DNA of 64,000 nt from Robertmurraya dakarensis (GCF_900156875.1 NZ_LT707409.1:3156909-3220908); one strand, 5' to 3'. Counted from the first letter of the stretch, positions 51,525-59,896 are shown. Made by a program: numbers and translations. The notes: generated from the letters alone by a model not told the origin.

Positions 51525-52088
51525 TTGGAATTAAATGAGGTTAGAAATGAACTGTCAGTTAGAGGGAAAAACGGGATCGGATTTTTATTATCAGCTGTTG
51601 TCATTTGGTCAATCATTACATTCATATTTTTACAGTCATTTGACGTTTATCAGAAAAACATCTATATGTTGTTTTCAACAGGTTTAATGTTCCCATTATC
51701 CGTCGGAATTTCTACTTTAATAAGAGCTGATTGGAAACTTAAAAACAATCCATTAGGTAATCTAGGTTTATATTTAAATCTCGCTCAGCTTATCTATTTC
51801 CCTATCCTTTTTTGGGGAATTATAAAAAGTCCGAATGATGCTATCGTATTTTTTGCCATTATAACAGGAGCTCACTTTTTTCCTTATGGCTGGTTTTATA
51901 ATGCTGCAGCATTTTATGTAATGGCACCCGTGATTTCGGTCTCCATTATGTTTTTGGGCTTGCATCTCAAAGGAAATCATCTATGGTTGATACCCATTTC
52001 TATTATCATTGGTTTGTTCGTTTTAATTTTTTGGCTTTACTTAGACTATAAGAAGAAAAGTAAAGTAAACGTCGAGGAAGACCATTGA
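51525..52088 (+). CDS. Multi-spanning membrane protein (DUF7010-like)
   Basis: 187 aa from a TTG (AAAGGGGGTAATTTA ahead). Five or six hydrophobic helices with short loops, an early NELSVRGKNGIGFLLSAVVIW and ADWKLKNNPLGNLGLYLNLAQL, then GAHFFPYGWFYNAAAFYVMAP, which I associate with the DUF7010 family of Bacillus. Basic C-terminal tail. No known function; isolated between convergent neighbours. Confidence 0.7.
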   Translation: MELNEVRNELSVRGKNGIGFLLSAVVIWSIITFIFLQSFDVYQKNIYMLFSTGLMFPLSVGISTLIRADWKLKNNPLGNLGLYLNLAQLIYFPILFWGIIKSPNDAIVFFAIITGAHFFPYGWFYNAAAFYVMAPVISVSIMFLGLHLKGNHLWLIPISIIIGLFVLIFWLYLDYKKKSKVNVEEDH

Positions 52089-52205
52089 AATGATGGTCTG
52101 TTTTTAAGCAAAAGAGCAGGAATTCCTGCCCTTTTACTTAAGTATTATTTTGCAAGTCTTAAAAGTTATGAAGGCTCCCTCTAAAAAGAGCACCCCTTCT
52201 CCCTA

Positions 52206-52589
52206 CTAAGATTGAAAAAGCTCGATCCACTCGCCGTCCGGGCCGTTAAAGAAAATGTACTTCGCACCGCTTGGCAGTGTCGTTACGGCTTCGTCGATGA
52301 ATGTTACATTGAGTTCTTTCAGTCTAGCGATCTCTTCATCAATGTTATCAACGGTGAAGGCGATGTGGTGTACCTTCCCTTCCGTTGGCAAATTGGGATT
52401 GTACCCTGAGATTAACTCAATGATCGGTTCCTTCGTGTCCTTTAACCCTAGGAATGCTAGTTTTAGGCTTGGATCGACATGGTCTTGCTTTTCGATAAAC
52501 TCTAAGCCTAGCACCTCTGTATAAAATTGAATTGATGCTTCTAAATCCTTTACCTGCAGGCCGACATGTTCGAATTTTTTAAGAGCCAT
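52206..52589 (-). CDS. VOC-family glyoxalase-like protein
   Basis: 127 aa, a single vicinal-oxygen-chelate domain of normal length. Metal-ligand positions: His in FEHVGLQVKDLEAS (residue 8), Glu near IIELI, His in HHIAFTVDN (about 77-78) and Glu in DGEWIELFQS. It starts directly after the mtnD stop codon (TAA-ATG), so it is translated with it and shares the SAM riboswitch. It may remove reactive carbonyls linked to the acireductone step; other roles are possible. Confidence 0.82.
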   Translation of the reverse strand: MALKKFEHVGLQVKDLEASIQFYTEVLGLEFIEKQDHVDPSLKLAFLGLKDTKEPIIELISGYNPNLPTEGKVHHIAFTVDNIDEEIARLKELNVTFIDEAVTTLPSGAKYIFFNGPDGEWIELFQS

Positions 52590-53126
52590 TTACTTCGCTG
52601 CCGCTTGTTCGTCAGAGTAGATTGGCACCCAGCCTTCAGTTGTAATGAAGATACGAACTGCAACTGTTTTGCGGTCTTCAGCAAGTGTGAAGTAGTGCTC
52701 GATATTTTCAGGAACAGAGATAAGGTCACCTGGGTTTAGATGCACTTCAAAGAAGTTGCCGTCCTTGCCTTTGATGATGAAAACACCATGGCCGCTAACG
52801 ATAAAGCGAACTTCATCATCTGTATGGATATGCTTTCTTTCGAAGTTCTTTAATAGTTCGTCCAAGTTTGGAGTAGCATCTGACAACGAGATAACATCAT
52901 AAGCCTTGTAGCCGCGGCGTGCAGAGATATCTTCAATTTCAGCCTTGAATGTATCTAAGATTTCAGCTTTTTCGTCTTCGTCTAGTAAGTATTTCTCTTG
53001 AAGATGTTCTGGAAGCTTCGCAATATCCCACTGTTCGTAAATAACGCCTTGCTCTTCTAAGAAAGAAATCACTTTCTCTTGGTTATCGATGATTTCGTTT
53101 GTTCCTTGAATTTTAATAGTAGTCAT
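52590..53126 (-). CDS. mtnD: Acireductone dioxygenase (methionine salvage)
   Basis: 178 aa. Cupin with metal ligands in KHIHTDDEVRFIVSGHGVF (His-x-His, Glu about 96-102) and His in NIEHYFTL, as in ARD enzymes. It oxidises acireductone to the methionine precursor 4-methylthio-2-oxobutanoate and formate, with Fe or Ni choosing on- or off-pathway products. AAGGAGGAATTACC precedes the ATG. It sits behind a SAM-I riboswitch about 250 nt upstream, consistent with sulfur control, and is not next to other mtn genes here. Confidence 0.93.
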   Translation of the reverse strand: MTTIKIQGTNEIIDNQEKVISFLEEQGVIYEQWDIAKLPEHLQEKYLLDEDEKAEILDTFKAEIEDISARRGYKAYDVISLSDATPNLDELLKNFERKHIHTDDEVRFIVSGHGVFIIKGKDGNFFEVHLNPGDLISVPENIEHYFTLAEDRKTVAVRIFITTEGWVPIYSDEQAAAK

Positions 53127-53238
53127 GGTAATTCCTCCTTGAGTTGAATAAATAGCGTGTCTGTATCAGCCCTTACCTTTGCACGTAAAAATTGAAATCA
53201 CCACAATGCAGCAGATTTATTCCCGTATAGTGAAACTT

Positions 53239-53275
53239 CCATCAGTGGGGGTTTCCCTTCACCCCCCACTGATGG
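53239..53275. repeat. CCATCAGTGGGGG hairpin in the mtnD leader
   Basis: CCATCAGTGGGGG (53239-53251) and CCCCCACTGATGG (53263-53275) form a perfect 13-bp stem with an 11-base loop, between the SAM riboswitch and mtnD. No U-tract follows on the minus strand. It looks like an inserted palindrome or a mobile-element end. Confidence 0.75.
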
Positions 53276-53298
53276 TTAGTTGAACCAATCGGATCTTT

Positions 53299-53369
53299 AC
53301 AGACAGTTGATCTCCCACTTATCCATCCTGGATTCTCCCAAGTCTTGAAGTGGGAGTCTTACTGTCTGT
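53299..53369. repeat. Three-tier hairpin in the mtnD leader (possible IS200/IS605-type remnant)
   Basis: ACAGACAGT/ACTGTCTGT (outer), CTCCCACTT/AAGTGGGAG (middle) and ATCCA/TGGAT (inner) nest in 71 bp. CTCCCACTT...AAGTGGGAG resembles subterminal hairpins of IS605-type elements. An alternative pairing of CTCCCA with TGGGAG is also possible. It lies directly after the riboswitch terminator. Confidence 0.7.
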
Positions 53370-53379
53370 TAAGATGGGA

Positions 53380-53536
53380 AAAATAAATAAAACCTCTTCA
53401 AGTAAGAAGAGGTTAATAGATTACTAACAACTTCTTATCTCTCAGCTCACGCGCTGTAAGAATTAGCACCGTACCCACTTGGGCCGGTTGCCGGGTATCA
53501 TAGGGCTAGTCCCTCCACCTGCTCTTGATAAGAAAA
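53380..53536 (-). promoter_or_regulatory. SAM-I (S-box) riboswitch with terminator, controlling mtnD-VOC
   Basis: On the minus strand: CTTATCAAGAGCAGGTGGAG, GGACTAGCCC, GATACCCGGCAACC, then GGTACGGTGCTAATTC and the closing GAGATAAGAAG. These are the conserved S-box blocks (P1, the GGTGGAGGGA kink-turn strand, CCGGCAACC, and the GGTGCTAA-type block). Behind it, AACCTCTTCTTACTTGAAGAGG followed by TTTTATT is the terminator (53380-53414). High SAM should end transcription. Confidence 0.93.
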
Positions 53537-53615
53537 ATTTCAAATTTTTAAAATGCAATAAACGGTTGACCTAATCATATCGCACTCATTTTTACTATGT
53601 CAATAGTATTTTTAC

Positions 53616-53665
53616 TGTCCACGAGCGGTACCAGGTACCACTCGTGGACAGTGTCTTTCTGAGAC
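53616..53665. repeat. GGTACC-type palindromic repeat, copy 2
   Basis: TGTCCACGAG-CGGTACCAGGTACCA-CTCGTGGACA: a perfect 10-bp outer stem (53616-53625/53641-53650) holding GGTACCAGGTACC, then GTGTCTTTCTGAGACG. It shares both the GGTACC core and the GTGGACAGTGTC block with the copy at 47554. It lies just upstream of the SAM riboswitch. Confidence 0.8.
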
Positions 53666-53775
53666 GTACATTTTTTTCTGCTTACCCTTAAAATCAGATA
53701 GGTTTTTTGTAAGATAAGAAAGCCCTCTACGCTTTTACTACACAAAAATGCCACATACCAATCATAGAGACAAAA

Positions 53776-53812
53776 GCAAAGGCTGATGATCAAGTTGATC
53801 ATCCGCCTTTGC
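53776..53812 (-). terminator. Terminator of the 39-aa gene
   Basis: On the minus strand GCAAAGGCGGATGATCAA-CT-TGATCATCAGCCTTTGC followed by TTTTGTC; 17-bp stem with one mismatch. Confidence 0.8.
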
Positions 53813-53917
53813 CCATAGTGAAATATATTAGGGCGAAAAAAATATTGTGGTATTTGAGTTGTCTTGGTGGGGAATTCTTTCTGCGGGTAGTATGATAGAC
53901 TTTTTTATCGGAAGCTT

Positions 53918-54037
53918 TTATTTCATAAAAGTTGGATCCCAGTACTCTTCAATTCCTGTAAACGATTCCGCAATGTTACATGCAAACTCTGCACCATTAT
54001 GTGTGAATAGTTCTTTTAAATATGTAAAAAGGTTCAT
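53918..54037 (-). CDS. Small ORF (39 aa) with good ribosome site
   Basis: AAGGAGAGTTGACC precedes ATG at 54037. The product is MNLFTYLKELFTHNGAEFAC followed by NIAESFTGIEEYWDPTFMK. Composition is normal for coding sequence and a terminator follows 105 bp after the stop. No family recognised. It might also be the start of a gene truncated near 53918, because weakly coding-like sequence continues past the stop. Confidence 0.5.
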   Translation of the reverse strand: MNLFTYLKELFTHNGAEFACNIAESFTGIEEYWDPTFMK

Positions 54038-54255
54038 GGTCAACTCTCCTTATTTGATGTTAGCTTAGTTAACATGATAATGGGTATTTTTTAGAATGTC
54101 AATAATTTTCTGTCAATTATTCATTTCAATGTTATATAAAGTAACACAGATAAACGAAACATAAGCTGTTGAAAAATTTTTTCATGATCGTTACAAACAG
54201 AAATCTCACTCGTTTTTATCATCGGAAAACATTTCAACAACATTGACTCCATGAT

Positions 54256-54296
54256 AAAAAAAGCTCGGGACATGTGCACCCCATGTCCCGAGCTCA
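54256..54296 (-). terminator. Terminator of the amidohydrolase gene
   Basis: On the minus strand GAGCTCGGGACATG-GGGTGCA-CATGTCCCGAGCT then TTTTTTA; a 13-14-bp stem. Confidence 0.9.
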
Positions 54297-55580
54297 TTAA
54301 CCTGCAACCAGCTGCTTTAAAGTTTCACTAAGCACCTTGCATCCAGCCATAATATCATCCAATGTTGTCCACTCTTTTGGGTTATGACTGATGCCGTCTT
54401 GGCTTCTGACAAAGATCATGGCCGTTGGGACATGTCTTCCCATGATCATCGCGTCATGCGCTGCCCCGCTTGGTAGCAACACCGGCTGAAATCCGGAGCT
54501 TTCAACCGCATCCTTAACAATCTCTTTCATCCCATCCTGGATTAACACCGGATCGACCCTTAATTTTCTATCCAACACTACTTGCAGACCGCGGCGTTCA
54601 GCAATTTTCAACGCAAGCTCCTCAATCGTCGCTAGCAAGCTATCTCTGCTTTCTAAGTAAATATCGCGAACATCCACAATTAACTCTACACGCCCTGGAA
54701 TAACGTTGCTCCCGCCAGGATAGACATCTATTTTACCGACTGTAGCTACCGCTGTTTCACTGAACCTGCCCGGCATTTTTTCTAGCTCCGTCATGAACTC
54801 ACTAGATGCAGCCAAAGCGTCTAATCTTTGCCCCATCGGCGTGTTCCCGGCATGCCCCGCTTCGCCGTTGAACTGAACCCACAAGTTAACAGGACCTGCA
54901 ATTCCAGTGACAATTCCAACCGGACAATCTTGCCTTTCCAGCACTTTTCCTTGTTCAATATGCAGCTCCACAAAGGCATGAATTTCTTTTGGGTTTCGAA
55001 CAGCCTTGTCAAGGAGATCAATATCCAATCCGTCGGCTCTTAAGGCCTCAGCAAAGGTCACCCCATCTTCATCTTTATCCTCACGCAGTGACCCAGCATC
55101 GGCCTCCCCCATCATCACCCGGCTGCCCGTTAAACCACCGTCAAAACGAACCCCTTCTTCATCTGAAAAAATAACAATTTCCAAATTTCTATCAGGGATA
55201 AAGGCTTCTTCGGTCCAAGTCTGCACAACCTCGAGGGCAGTTAAAACGCCTAAAGTCCCATCAAAATGTCCGCCATTCGGGACTGTATCGACATGCGATC
55301 CAACTAAAACAGCCGGTAGTGTTGTGTCCTTACCATTTAATCGTCCGAACACATTTCCAGCTTCGTCTTCATAGACCTCTAACAGAATTTCCTTTATCCA
55401 TTTTTTAACCATTTCTTTTGCTGCTCGTTCTTCTTTTGTATAGGCGATACGGTTTGAACCGCCCTCTTCGGTCAGTCCAATACTAGCTAATTGCGAAAGC
55501 CGTTCCGCAATCCTTTCTTCATTAAAACCAACCTCATACTTATTTTGAAACCCATTCAATAATTTTGCTTTAAGATTCAT
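54297..55580 (-). CDS. M20 Zn-dependent amidohydrolase (allantoate amidohydrolase / N-carbamoyl-amino-acid hydrolase)
   Basis: 427 aa. Metal ligands: VGSHVDTVPNGGHFDGTLG (His and the bridging Asp, about 93-110), FSDEEGVRFDGGLTGSRVMMG (Glu-Glu, about 139-159), VELHIEQGKVLE (His) and the C-terminal His in GISHNP. The lid domain is GHAGNTPMGQRLDA. These match the AllC/HyuC/beta-ureidopropionase group, which splits N-carbamoyl or ureido groups. Its nitrogen role fits the urea carboxylase-allophanate hydrolase genes further right, but the two are not one operon. AAAGAGGGGGACACC-type site before the ATG. Confidence 0.9.
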   Translation of the reverse strand: MNLKAKLLNGFQNKYEVGFNEERIAERLSQLASIGLTEEGGSNRIAYTKEERAAKEMVKKWIKEILLEVYEDEAGNVFGRLNGKDTTLPAVLVGSHVDTVPNGGHFDGTLGVLTALEVVQTWTEEAFIPDRNLEIVIFSDEEGVRFDGGLTGSRVMMGEADAGSLREDKDEDGVTFAEALRADGLDIDLLDKAVRNPKEIHAFVELHIEQGKVLERQDCPVGIVTGIAGPVNLWVQFNGEAGHAGNTPMGQRLDALAASSEFMTELEKMPGRFSETAVATVGKIDVYPGGSNVIPGRVELIVDVRDIYLESRDSLLATIEELALKIAERRGLQVVLDRKLRVDPVLIQDGMKEIVKDAVESSGFQPVLLPSGAAHDAMIMGRHVPTAMIFVRSQDGISHNPKEWTTLDDIMAGCKVLSETLKQLVAG

Positions 55581-55669
55581 GGTGTCCCCCTCTGTTTTTA
55601 CCTCTTATTATACCTCCAACCATACTAAAAAGAGCCAGCCACTTAACTGGCTGACTTCCATTTCTTTTT

Positions 55670-56935
55670 TTAACAGAACGAATCCTTCGATTTAGGATTA
55701 CTCAATCCAAACAGCGGGCGAATAAGCAAGGCCGCACCTGTTCCGATCATTGCCATCAACATCCATACCCAACCGTGCAGGCTGAATGATGAAATCCCAC
55801 CGAAGTATGCGCCAATGTTACAGCCGAATGCAAGGCGTGCGCCGTAACCCATTAAAAGTCCGCCAAGAATGGATGCCCACGCAACTCCTGGCTTAATTTT
55901 CTTAGGCTTAAACGTACCTTGGAAAGCAGCTGCCGTAAAGGCACCGATTAAAATCCCAAAGTTCATGACACTCGTAGAATCAGCAAGAACCGTAGTGGTT
56001 AAAGCCTCTCCCTTTGATCCTGCAAAATATCCCCAAGATGCAACATCAACACCGAAGAACTGAATGACTTTCGCTCCCCAAAGTGCGAAAGCAGAGGTGA
56101 TTCCCCAAGGTGATCCTTTAACCGTTAACGTTATTGCATTTAGGACAGCCAAAATTACTGCCGCTGCAAACAATGGCCAAGAACCGCGGATTACCTTTTT
56201 CCAACCAGTCGTTGTTGGAAGTGGCTTCATCATTGGCGGACGTTTCTTTTTCGCAATCATAATCGTAATTCCGTAAATCGCTGCAAAAATTAATAATTGA
56301 ACAACCCATGCCCCAAAGTAGCCAAGGCCCGTTGATTCAGCCAATGAAAATGATCCAAAGCTAGGCATGTCTTCCATCCAGAACGGCGCATGATAAGCAC
56401 CAAGTACTGAACCGACAATGAAGAACGTCAGCGTCAACACCATCGATGAAGAACCGCCGCCTAAATTATAAAGTGTTCCAGATGCACATCCGTTTCCGAG
56501 CTGCATCCCGATCCCGAATAGAAAAGCACCGACGATGATACTAACGCCAACAGGATTAACAGAAGCTGATGGTGCTCCCCCGGTAAAAGTGAACCCAGTA
56601 CCAAGGATAAGTGCGAATAAAGTCGTGGAGACGACAAACATCAGCAGATGCGCTTGAATTCCCTGAACATTTCCGACAGAAACAAAACGGCGGAATGCAG
56701 AGGTAAAACCAAAACGCGCATAAAGCAAAGTAGCGCCAAGCAGCAGACCTAAAATAAATAGAGTCCCTTGTTTCCAGCTGGCTACATTCACAATGGCAAT
56801 TAAAAGAATAATCGCAGCAATAATACCAGCCCCAACAAAGTTCTTTTGCATTGGGCTTAAATTTGTAATAAAAGTAGTTGATTTATTGTTCCACTGTGGT
56901 GTGGTAGTTTCTAAAACTGGTTGTGGTTTTGCCAA
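55670..56935 (-). CDS. YeeE/YedE-family sulfur-compound transporter (TsuA-like)
   Basis: 421 aa from a TTG (GAGGTGAAAAAAT ahead) with about 10 membrane helices. Two halves each carry the signature Cys motif: MQLGNGCASGTLYNLGGG (about 150-167) and GARLAFGCNIGAYFGG (about 370-385). In TsuA these Cys residues line the path for thiosulfate. It starts with a soluble ~30-aa stretch. The likely role is uptake of thiosulfate or a similar sulfur compound. A sulfur-carrier TusA-like gene (TsuB) is not adjacent. Confidence 0.87.
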   Translation of the reverse strand: MAKPQPVLETTTPQWNNKSTTFITNLSPMQKNFVGAGIIAAIILLIAIVNVASWKQGTLFILGLLLGATLLYARFGFTSAFRRFVSVGNVQGIQAHLLMFVVSTTLFALILGTGFTFTGGAPSASVNPVGVSIIVGAFLFGIGMQLGNGCASGTLYNLGGGSSSMVLTLTFFIVGSVLGAYHAPFWMEDMPSFGSFSLAESTGLGYFGAWVVQLLIFAAIYGITIMIAKKKRPPMMKPLPTTTGWKKVIRGSWPLFAAAVILAVLNAITLTVKGSPWGITSAFALWGAKVIQFFGVDVASWGYFAGSKGEALTTTVLADSTSVMNFGILIGAFTAAAFQGTFKPKKIKPGVAWASILGGLLMGYGARLAFGCNIGAYFGGISSFSLHGWVWMLMAMIGTGAALLIRPLFGLSNPKSKDSFC

Positions 56936-57191
56936 ATTTTTTCACCTCAAAACAGATAGTTTTAGTCTGATTTACAACTTGTATTATGATATTACAAGAA
57001 TGCTAGAAAGTAAAGAGTCCATCTATTTCCATAGTGTAAAAGGAAGTAATCTTGATTAATTAATTCTTTTAAAATACCATATCTCTTTGGTCGTAGTTCT
57101 AAGCGCACATTATGACAAATTTGGGCTATTGTACAGTGAGTACAGCGGTTGTATAATTAGTTTGAATTTTCAGATAAAAGGAGTTGGGATA

Positions 57192-57935
57192 ATGAAAGTT
57201 TTTAAGAAAAAGCTGTACACCGTACTAACCATTCTGTTAGCCTTCTGCTTCATCGTACCAGCGTTTGGGGCGGCCGAAACGGTCAGCAAGGAGGTAACGG
57301 TGCAAATTAATGGAGTGGACATTAAAGGAAGCGCTACTCACTGGACCCCAGGGAAGGTTTGGGTTGATGCAGTTGCTTATGCTGAGACTTTAGGGGTAGA
57401 GTACGAAGTGGTTGATCAAACTTTTGTTATTAACGGACAGCAATTAGAAATGAAAATGTACGATGGGAAGCCTGCGGTACATATTCGTGCAATTGCTGAT
57501 GCTACTGGTGCCGAAAATGTGGATTGGAACTTCCAGGCAGGTCTAGCTTATGTACTGGACCTTCCAGATGGATCGATTTCTCTTGAAGGAACTACAGACG
57601 TATATGCACCAGGTGTGCCGGGCATGGGTCAGCATTGGGGACTTCCAGATGAACTTCCATTGGGGCCAATTTATGGGGTTGAGCAAGGTAAGCTTGTCTT
57701 TATCGAGCAAATGGTATCACAGGAAGATTTTATCAATGGGGTAAATCATGTTGACATTCCGGGCATGAAAGGACTTCCTTCTCCGCCAATCGTGCACACT
57801 GACATCGAATATTTGGACGCCGGACACCCTGGATTTGAAGTAGCTCATTTTGATATCCATCATTATTTTGTCACACACGAGGAACACTTGACATTCAGCC
57901 CTGTTGAAAGCGGAGAAGTTGGCCACGGCCACTAA
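57192..57935 (+). CDS. Secreted protein: copper-amine-oxidase-type N-domain plus DUF5602-like domain
   Basis: 247 aa from the ATG at 57192 (AAAGGAGTTGGGATA ahead). The signal peptide is cut near FGAAE. The first ~110 residues (VTVQINGVDIKGSATHW ... VHIRAIADATG) are the copper-amine-oxidase-like stalk domain seen in Firmicute exoproteins. The second part (GMGQHWGLPDELPLGPIYG ... GHPGFEVAHFDIHHYFVTHEEH) matches a DUF5602/TTHB210-like domain with a cluster of His residues that could bind metal. A free-standing secreted protein of unknown function. It ends in a His-rich tail. Confidence 0.78.
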   Translation: MKVFKKKLYTVLTILLAFCFIVPAFGAAETVSKEVTVQINGVDIKGSATHWTPGKVWVDAVAYAETLGVEYEVVDQTFVINGQQLEMKMYDGKPAVHIRAIADATGAENVDWNFQAGLAYVLDLPDGSISLEGTTDVYAPGVPGMGQHWGLPDELPLGPIYGVEQGKLVFIEQMVSQEDFINGVNHVDIPGMKGLPSPPIVHTDIEYLDAGHPGFEVAHFDIHHYFVTHEEHLTFSPVESGEVGHGH

Positions 57936-57945
57936 TAAAATAAAA

Positions 57946-57986
57946 TGAACGCGGAGGCATTTTTTTGTGACCTCCTCGTTCTTTAT
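57946..57986. terminator. Bidirectional terminator between convergent genes
   Basis: GAACGCGGAGG ... CCTCCTCGTTC with a T-rich loop and TTTATT after it. Confidence 0.75.
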
Positions 57987-58003
57987 TAGAAACATATTTT
58001 ATT

Positions 58004-58909
58004 TTATAAAAGAAACAATGTAAATGGTATCGTCCCCAAACTAAGCAGTGTCGTCACCAATGTTGTAAACGAAATTAAATCCGGCTCGACATCGAATTGC
58101 ACCGCAAGCATCGTCGTGTTCGCTGCCACTGGCATTGCTGCTAGTAAAATGAATACCGCTTTTATTAAATCATCGACTGGCATAAAACTGACCAGCCCCG
58201 CGGCAATTAACGGCGACACCGCCATCCTCACTAAAATCACCGTGTTCACATATCTCCATTGAAATTTTTGCGCCTTGATTTCAGCCAGCTGCATCCCAAG
58301 AATCAACATTACCGTTGGAATCGATGCCGATCCAACTAAATGGATGCCATCAATGATCGTCGATGGCAATTCTATCCTCATTAGCTGCAGCGCCACCCCA
58401 AGGATAACTCCATAAAGGACTGGAACTTTTAAAACACTTATCAGTGCATCTTTTGCGGTTGAAGACTTTGCACTGCCCTTTGAAGCAATAAAGATACCGA
58501 TGGAGTTGATCAGGAAAGCGTGGATGACCATAATGATGACTGCATAATTAAAGGCCACCTCGCCAAAGGCAAACAGTACGACGGGTGCTCCGTAATTTCC
58601 GCTGTTTGGAAAAATTGTCCCTAATAACATGGCGGACGTATGGGTTCGGTCAGACTTGATGATTTTTCCGATGATAAGTGTTGTTCCGATTAGAATCACA
58701 ACAAGTAAAGCTGAAAAGATAAACATGTAAAAATAATTCATGTCCAGTCTATTATTGTAGAAAGTATCAAATGTTAAAAATGGCATCATCAAATAAAGTG
58801 CCATCGTCGAAATCGATTTGATCTGGAATTTAAAAACCTTTTGTCCAATAAACCCAGTAGCGAAAATAAGAAATGCAGGCAGAACAATTAAAAATAAGTC
58901 CAATTTCAA
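58004..58909 (-). CDS. AEC-family (auxin efflux carrier-like) transporter
   Basis: 301 aa with 9-10 membrane helices, the usual size of bacterial AEC proteins. The conserved central motif is LGTIFPNSGNYGAPVVLFAFG (about 96-116), containing the substrate-binding Asn-x-Gly-x-x-Gly-x-P. The C-terminal half has MPVAANTTMLAVQFDVEPDLIS. In bacteria these carry malate, malonate or other organic acids. It faces the secreted protein across a shared terminator. Confidence 0.88.
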   Translation of the reverse strand: MKLDLFLIVLPAFLIFATGFIGQKVFKFQIKSISTMALYLMMPFLTFDTFYNNRLDMNYFYMFIFSALLVVILIGTTLIIGKIIKSDRTHTSAMLLGTIFPNSGNYGAPVVLFAFGEVAFNYAVIIMVIHAFLINSIGIFIASKGSAKSSTAKDALISVLKVPVLYGVILGVALQLMRIELPSTIIDGIHLVGSASIPTVMLILGMQLAEIKAQKFQWRYVNTVILVRMAVSPLIAAGLVSFMPVDDLIKAVFILLAAMPVAANTTMLAVQFDVEPDLISFTTLVTTLLSLGTIPFTLFLL

Positions 58910-59090
58910 GGCATCCCTTCAAAACAGAATATGATAGTTTAATATTCTGAAAAAATAACTCTATGGAAAAAGGATACAATAGTTGGAAAGAAAAAGGAAT
59001 TGATATTTTTTAAAATATTAAGATTACTTTTTGTGATTTTGGGTATATATACTGGTAAAAGTCCGCTTCCTTCACTAGTAAATCCCCTTT

Positions 59091-59112
59091 GATCAAACGA
59101 TTGATCAAATTT
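59091..59112. promoter_or_regulatory. TTGATCAA palindrome, copy 2 (upstream of the coiled-coil gene)
   Basis: TTGATCAAACGATTGATCAA, identical over 20 bases to the site at 48262. It lies about 105 bp before the start of the coiled-coil gene. Confidence 0.6.
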
Positions 59113-59217
59113 TTTCATCAAATCTCCTCTATTATGTCTCTACTTCATCGTGATTTTTCAGTTGAATTAAAGTATAATTTCTATGTAAGAATAAGCATAT
59201 TAGGAGGTGAACGAAAA

Positions 59218-59670
59218 ATGGAAGAAATTACATTAAAAACCATTTTGCAAGCTTTGAATGAACACTCCGAGCGTATTGAAAGTAGAATCGATAAGCTAGA
59301 CGGTAGAATGGATAACATTGAATCCAGGATGGACAACCTTGAATCTAGAATGGGTAATATCGAATCTAGGATGGACAACCTTGAATCCAAAGTGAGTAAT
59401 ATCGAATCTAAGATGGACAACCTTGAATCTAAAGTGGGTAATATCGAATCTAAGATGGACAACCTTGAATCTAAAGTAGGTACCATTGAATCCAGAATGG
59501 ACCGCATGGATAACAAAATAGAAACACTTGAACACAATATGAATTACCGCTTTGACCGTATTGAAACTAAATTGGATGGGCTGCGTCAAGAGTTGTCAGA
59601 TACTCAGGAAACCCTTGATTTTGTATCGAGCAAGACCTTAAAACACGAGAAAAAACTTCGACAGCTCTAA
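59218..59670 (+). CDS. Coiled-coil protein with tandem 14-residue repeats
   Basis: 150 aa from the ATG at 59218 (AGGAGGTGAACGAAAA ahead); longer frames upstream have no support. Almost the whole protein is one coiled coil built from 14-residue units (NIESRMDNLESKVG type, about 33-92) with hydrophobic residues at regular positions. A shorter heptad tail follows (ETLEHNMNYRFDRIETKLDG ... ETLDFVSSKTLKHEKKL). No signal or membrane segment. Function unknown; such proteins can act as scaffolds or bind nucleoid or cytoskeletal partners. Confidence 0.85.
   Translation: MEEITLKTILQALNEHSERIESRIDKLDGRMDNIESRMDNLESRMGNIESRMDNLESKVSNIESKMDNLESKVGNIESKMDNLESKVGTIESRMDRMDNKIETLEHNMNYRFDRIETKLDGLRQELSDTQETLDFVSSKTLKHEKKLRQL
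59314..59481 (+). repeat. Tandem 42-bp DNA repeat coding the coiled coil
   Basis: Four units of 42 bp (AATATCGAATCTAAGATGGA plus 22 more) in tandem, each encoding NIES(R/K)MDNLES(R/K)(M/V)(G/S). Units 3 and 4 (59398-59481) differ by a single base, suggesting recent copy-number change. Confidence 0.85.
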
Positions 59671-59863
59671 AGAGCTTTTCCTTCATTTTTATATCATCAA
59701 AATTTTTTCCCACATATTAAGAATATACAGACATAAAAACTAATCATCCGCCGTATAGTATGAGCATAAGACTTTGGTTGACAAGTCATGATATGGGCTA
59801 CCTTCCGTTTCCATAAGACTTGTACAATAGATTTACCAGCATGACATCCTTATTCTTTCTTAC

Positions 59864-59896
59864 CCCCTATCTATTTGAGGTAGGGTCTTTTTTTGC
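59864..59896 (+). terminator. Possible terminator of the coiled-coil gene
   Basis: CCCTATC-TATTTGA-GGTAGGG (one mismatch) followed by TCTTTTTTTGC. Confidence 0.6.

Noticed and set aside
53847-54068. Plus-strand 73-codon frame
   Set aside because: Opposite the 39-aa minus-strand gene, which has a good ribosome site and terminator while this frame has neither.
59314-59481. CRISPR or satellite array
   Set aside because: Repeats are in frame, encode heptads and have no spacers.
59181-59537. Minus-strand 118-codon frame with regular repeats
   Set aside because: A long open antisense frame forced by the 42-bp tandem repeats of the coiled-coil gene.
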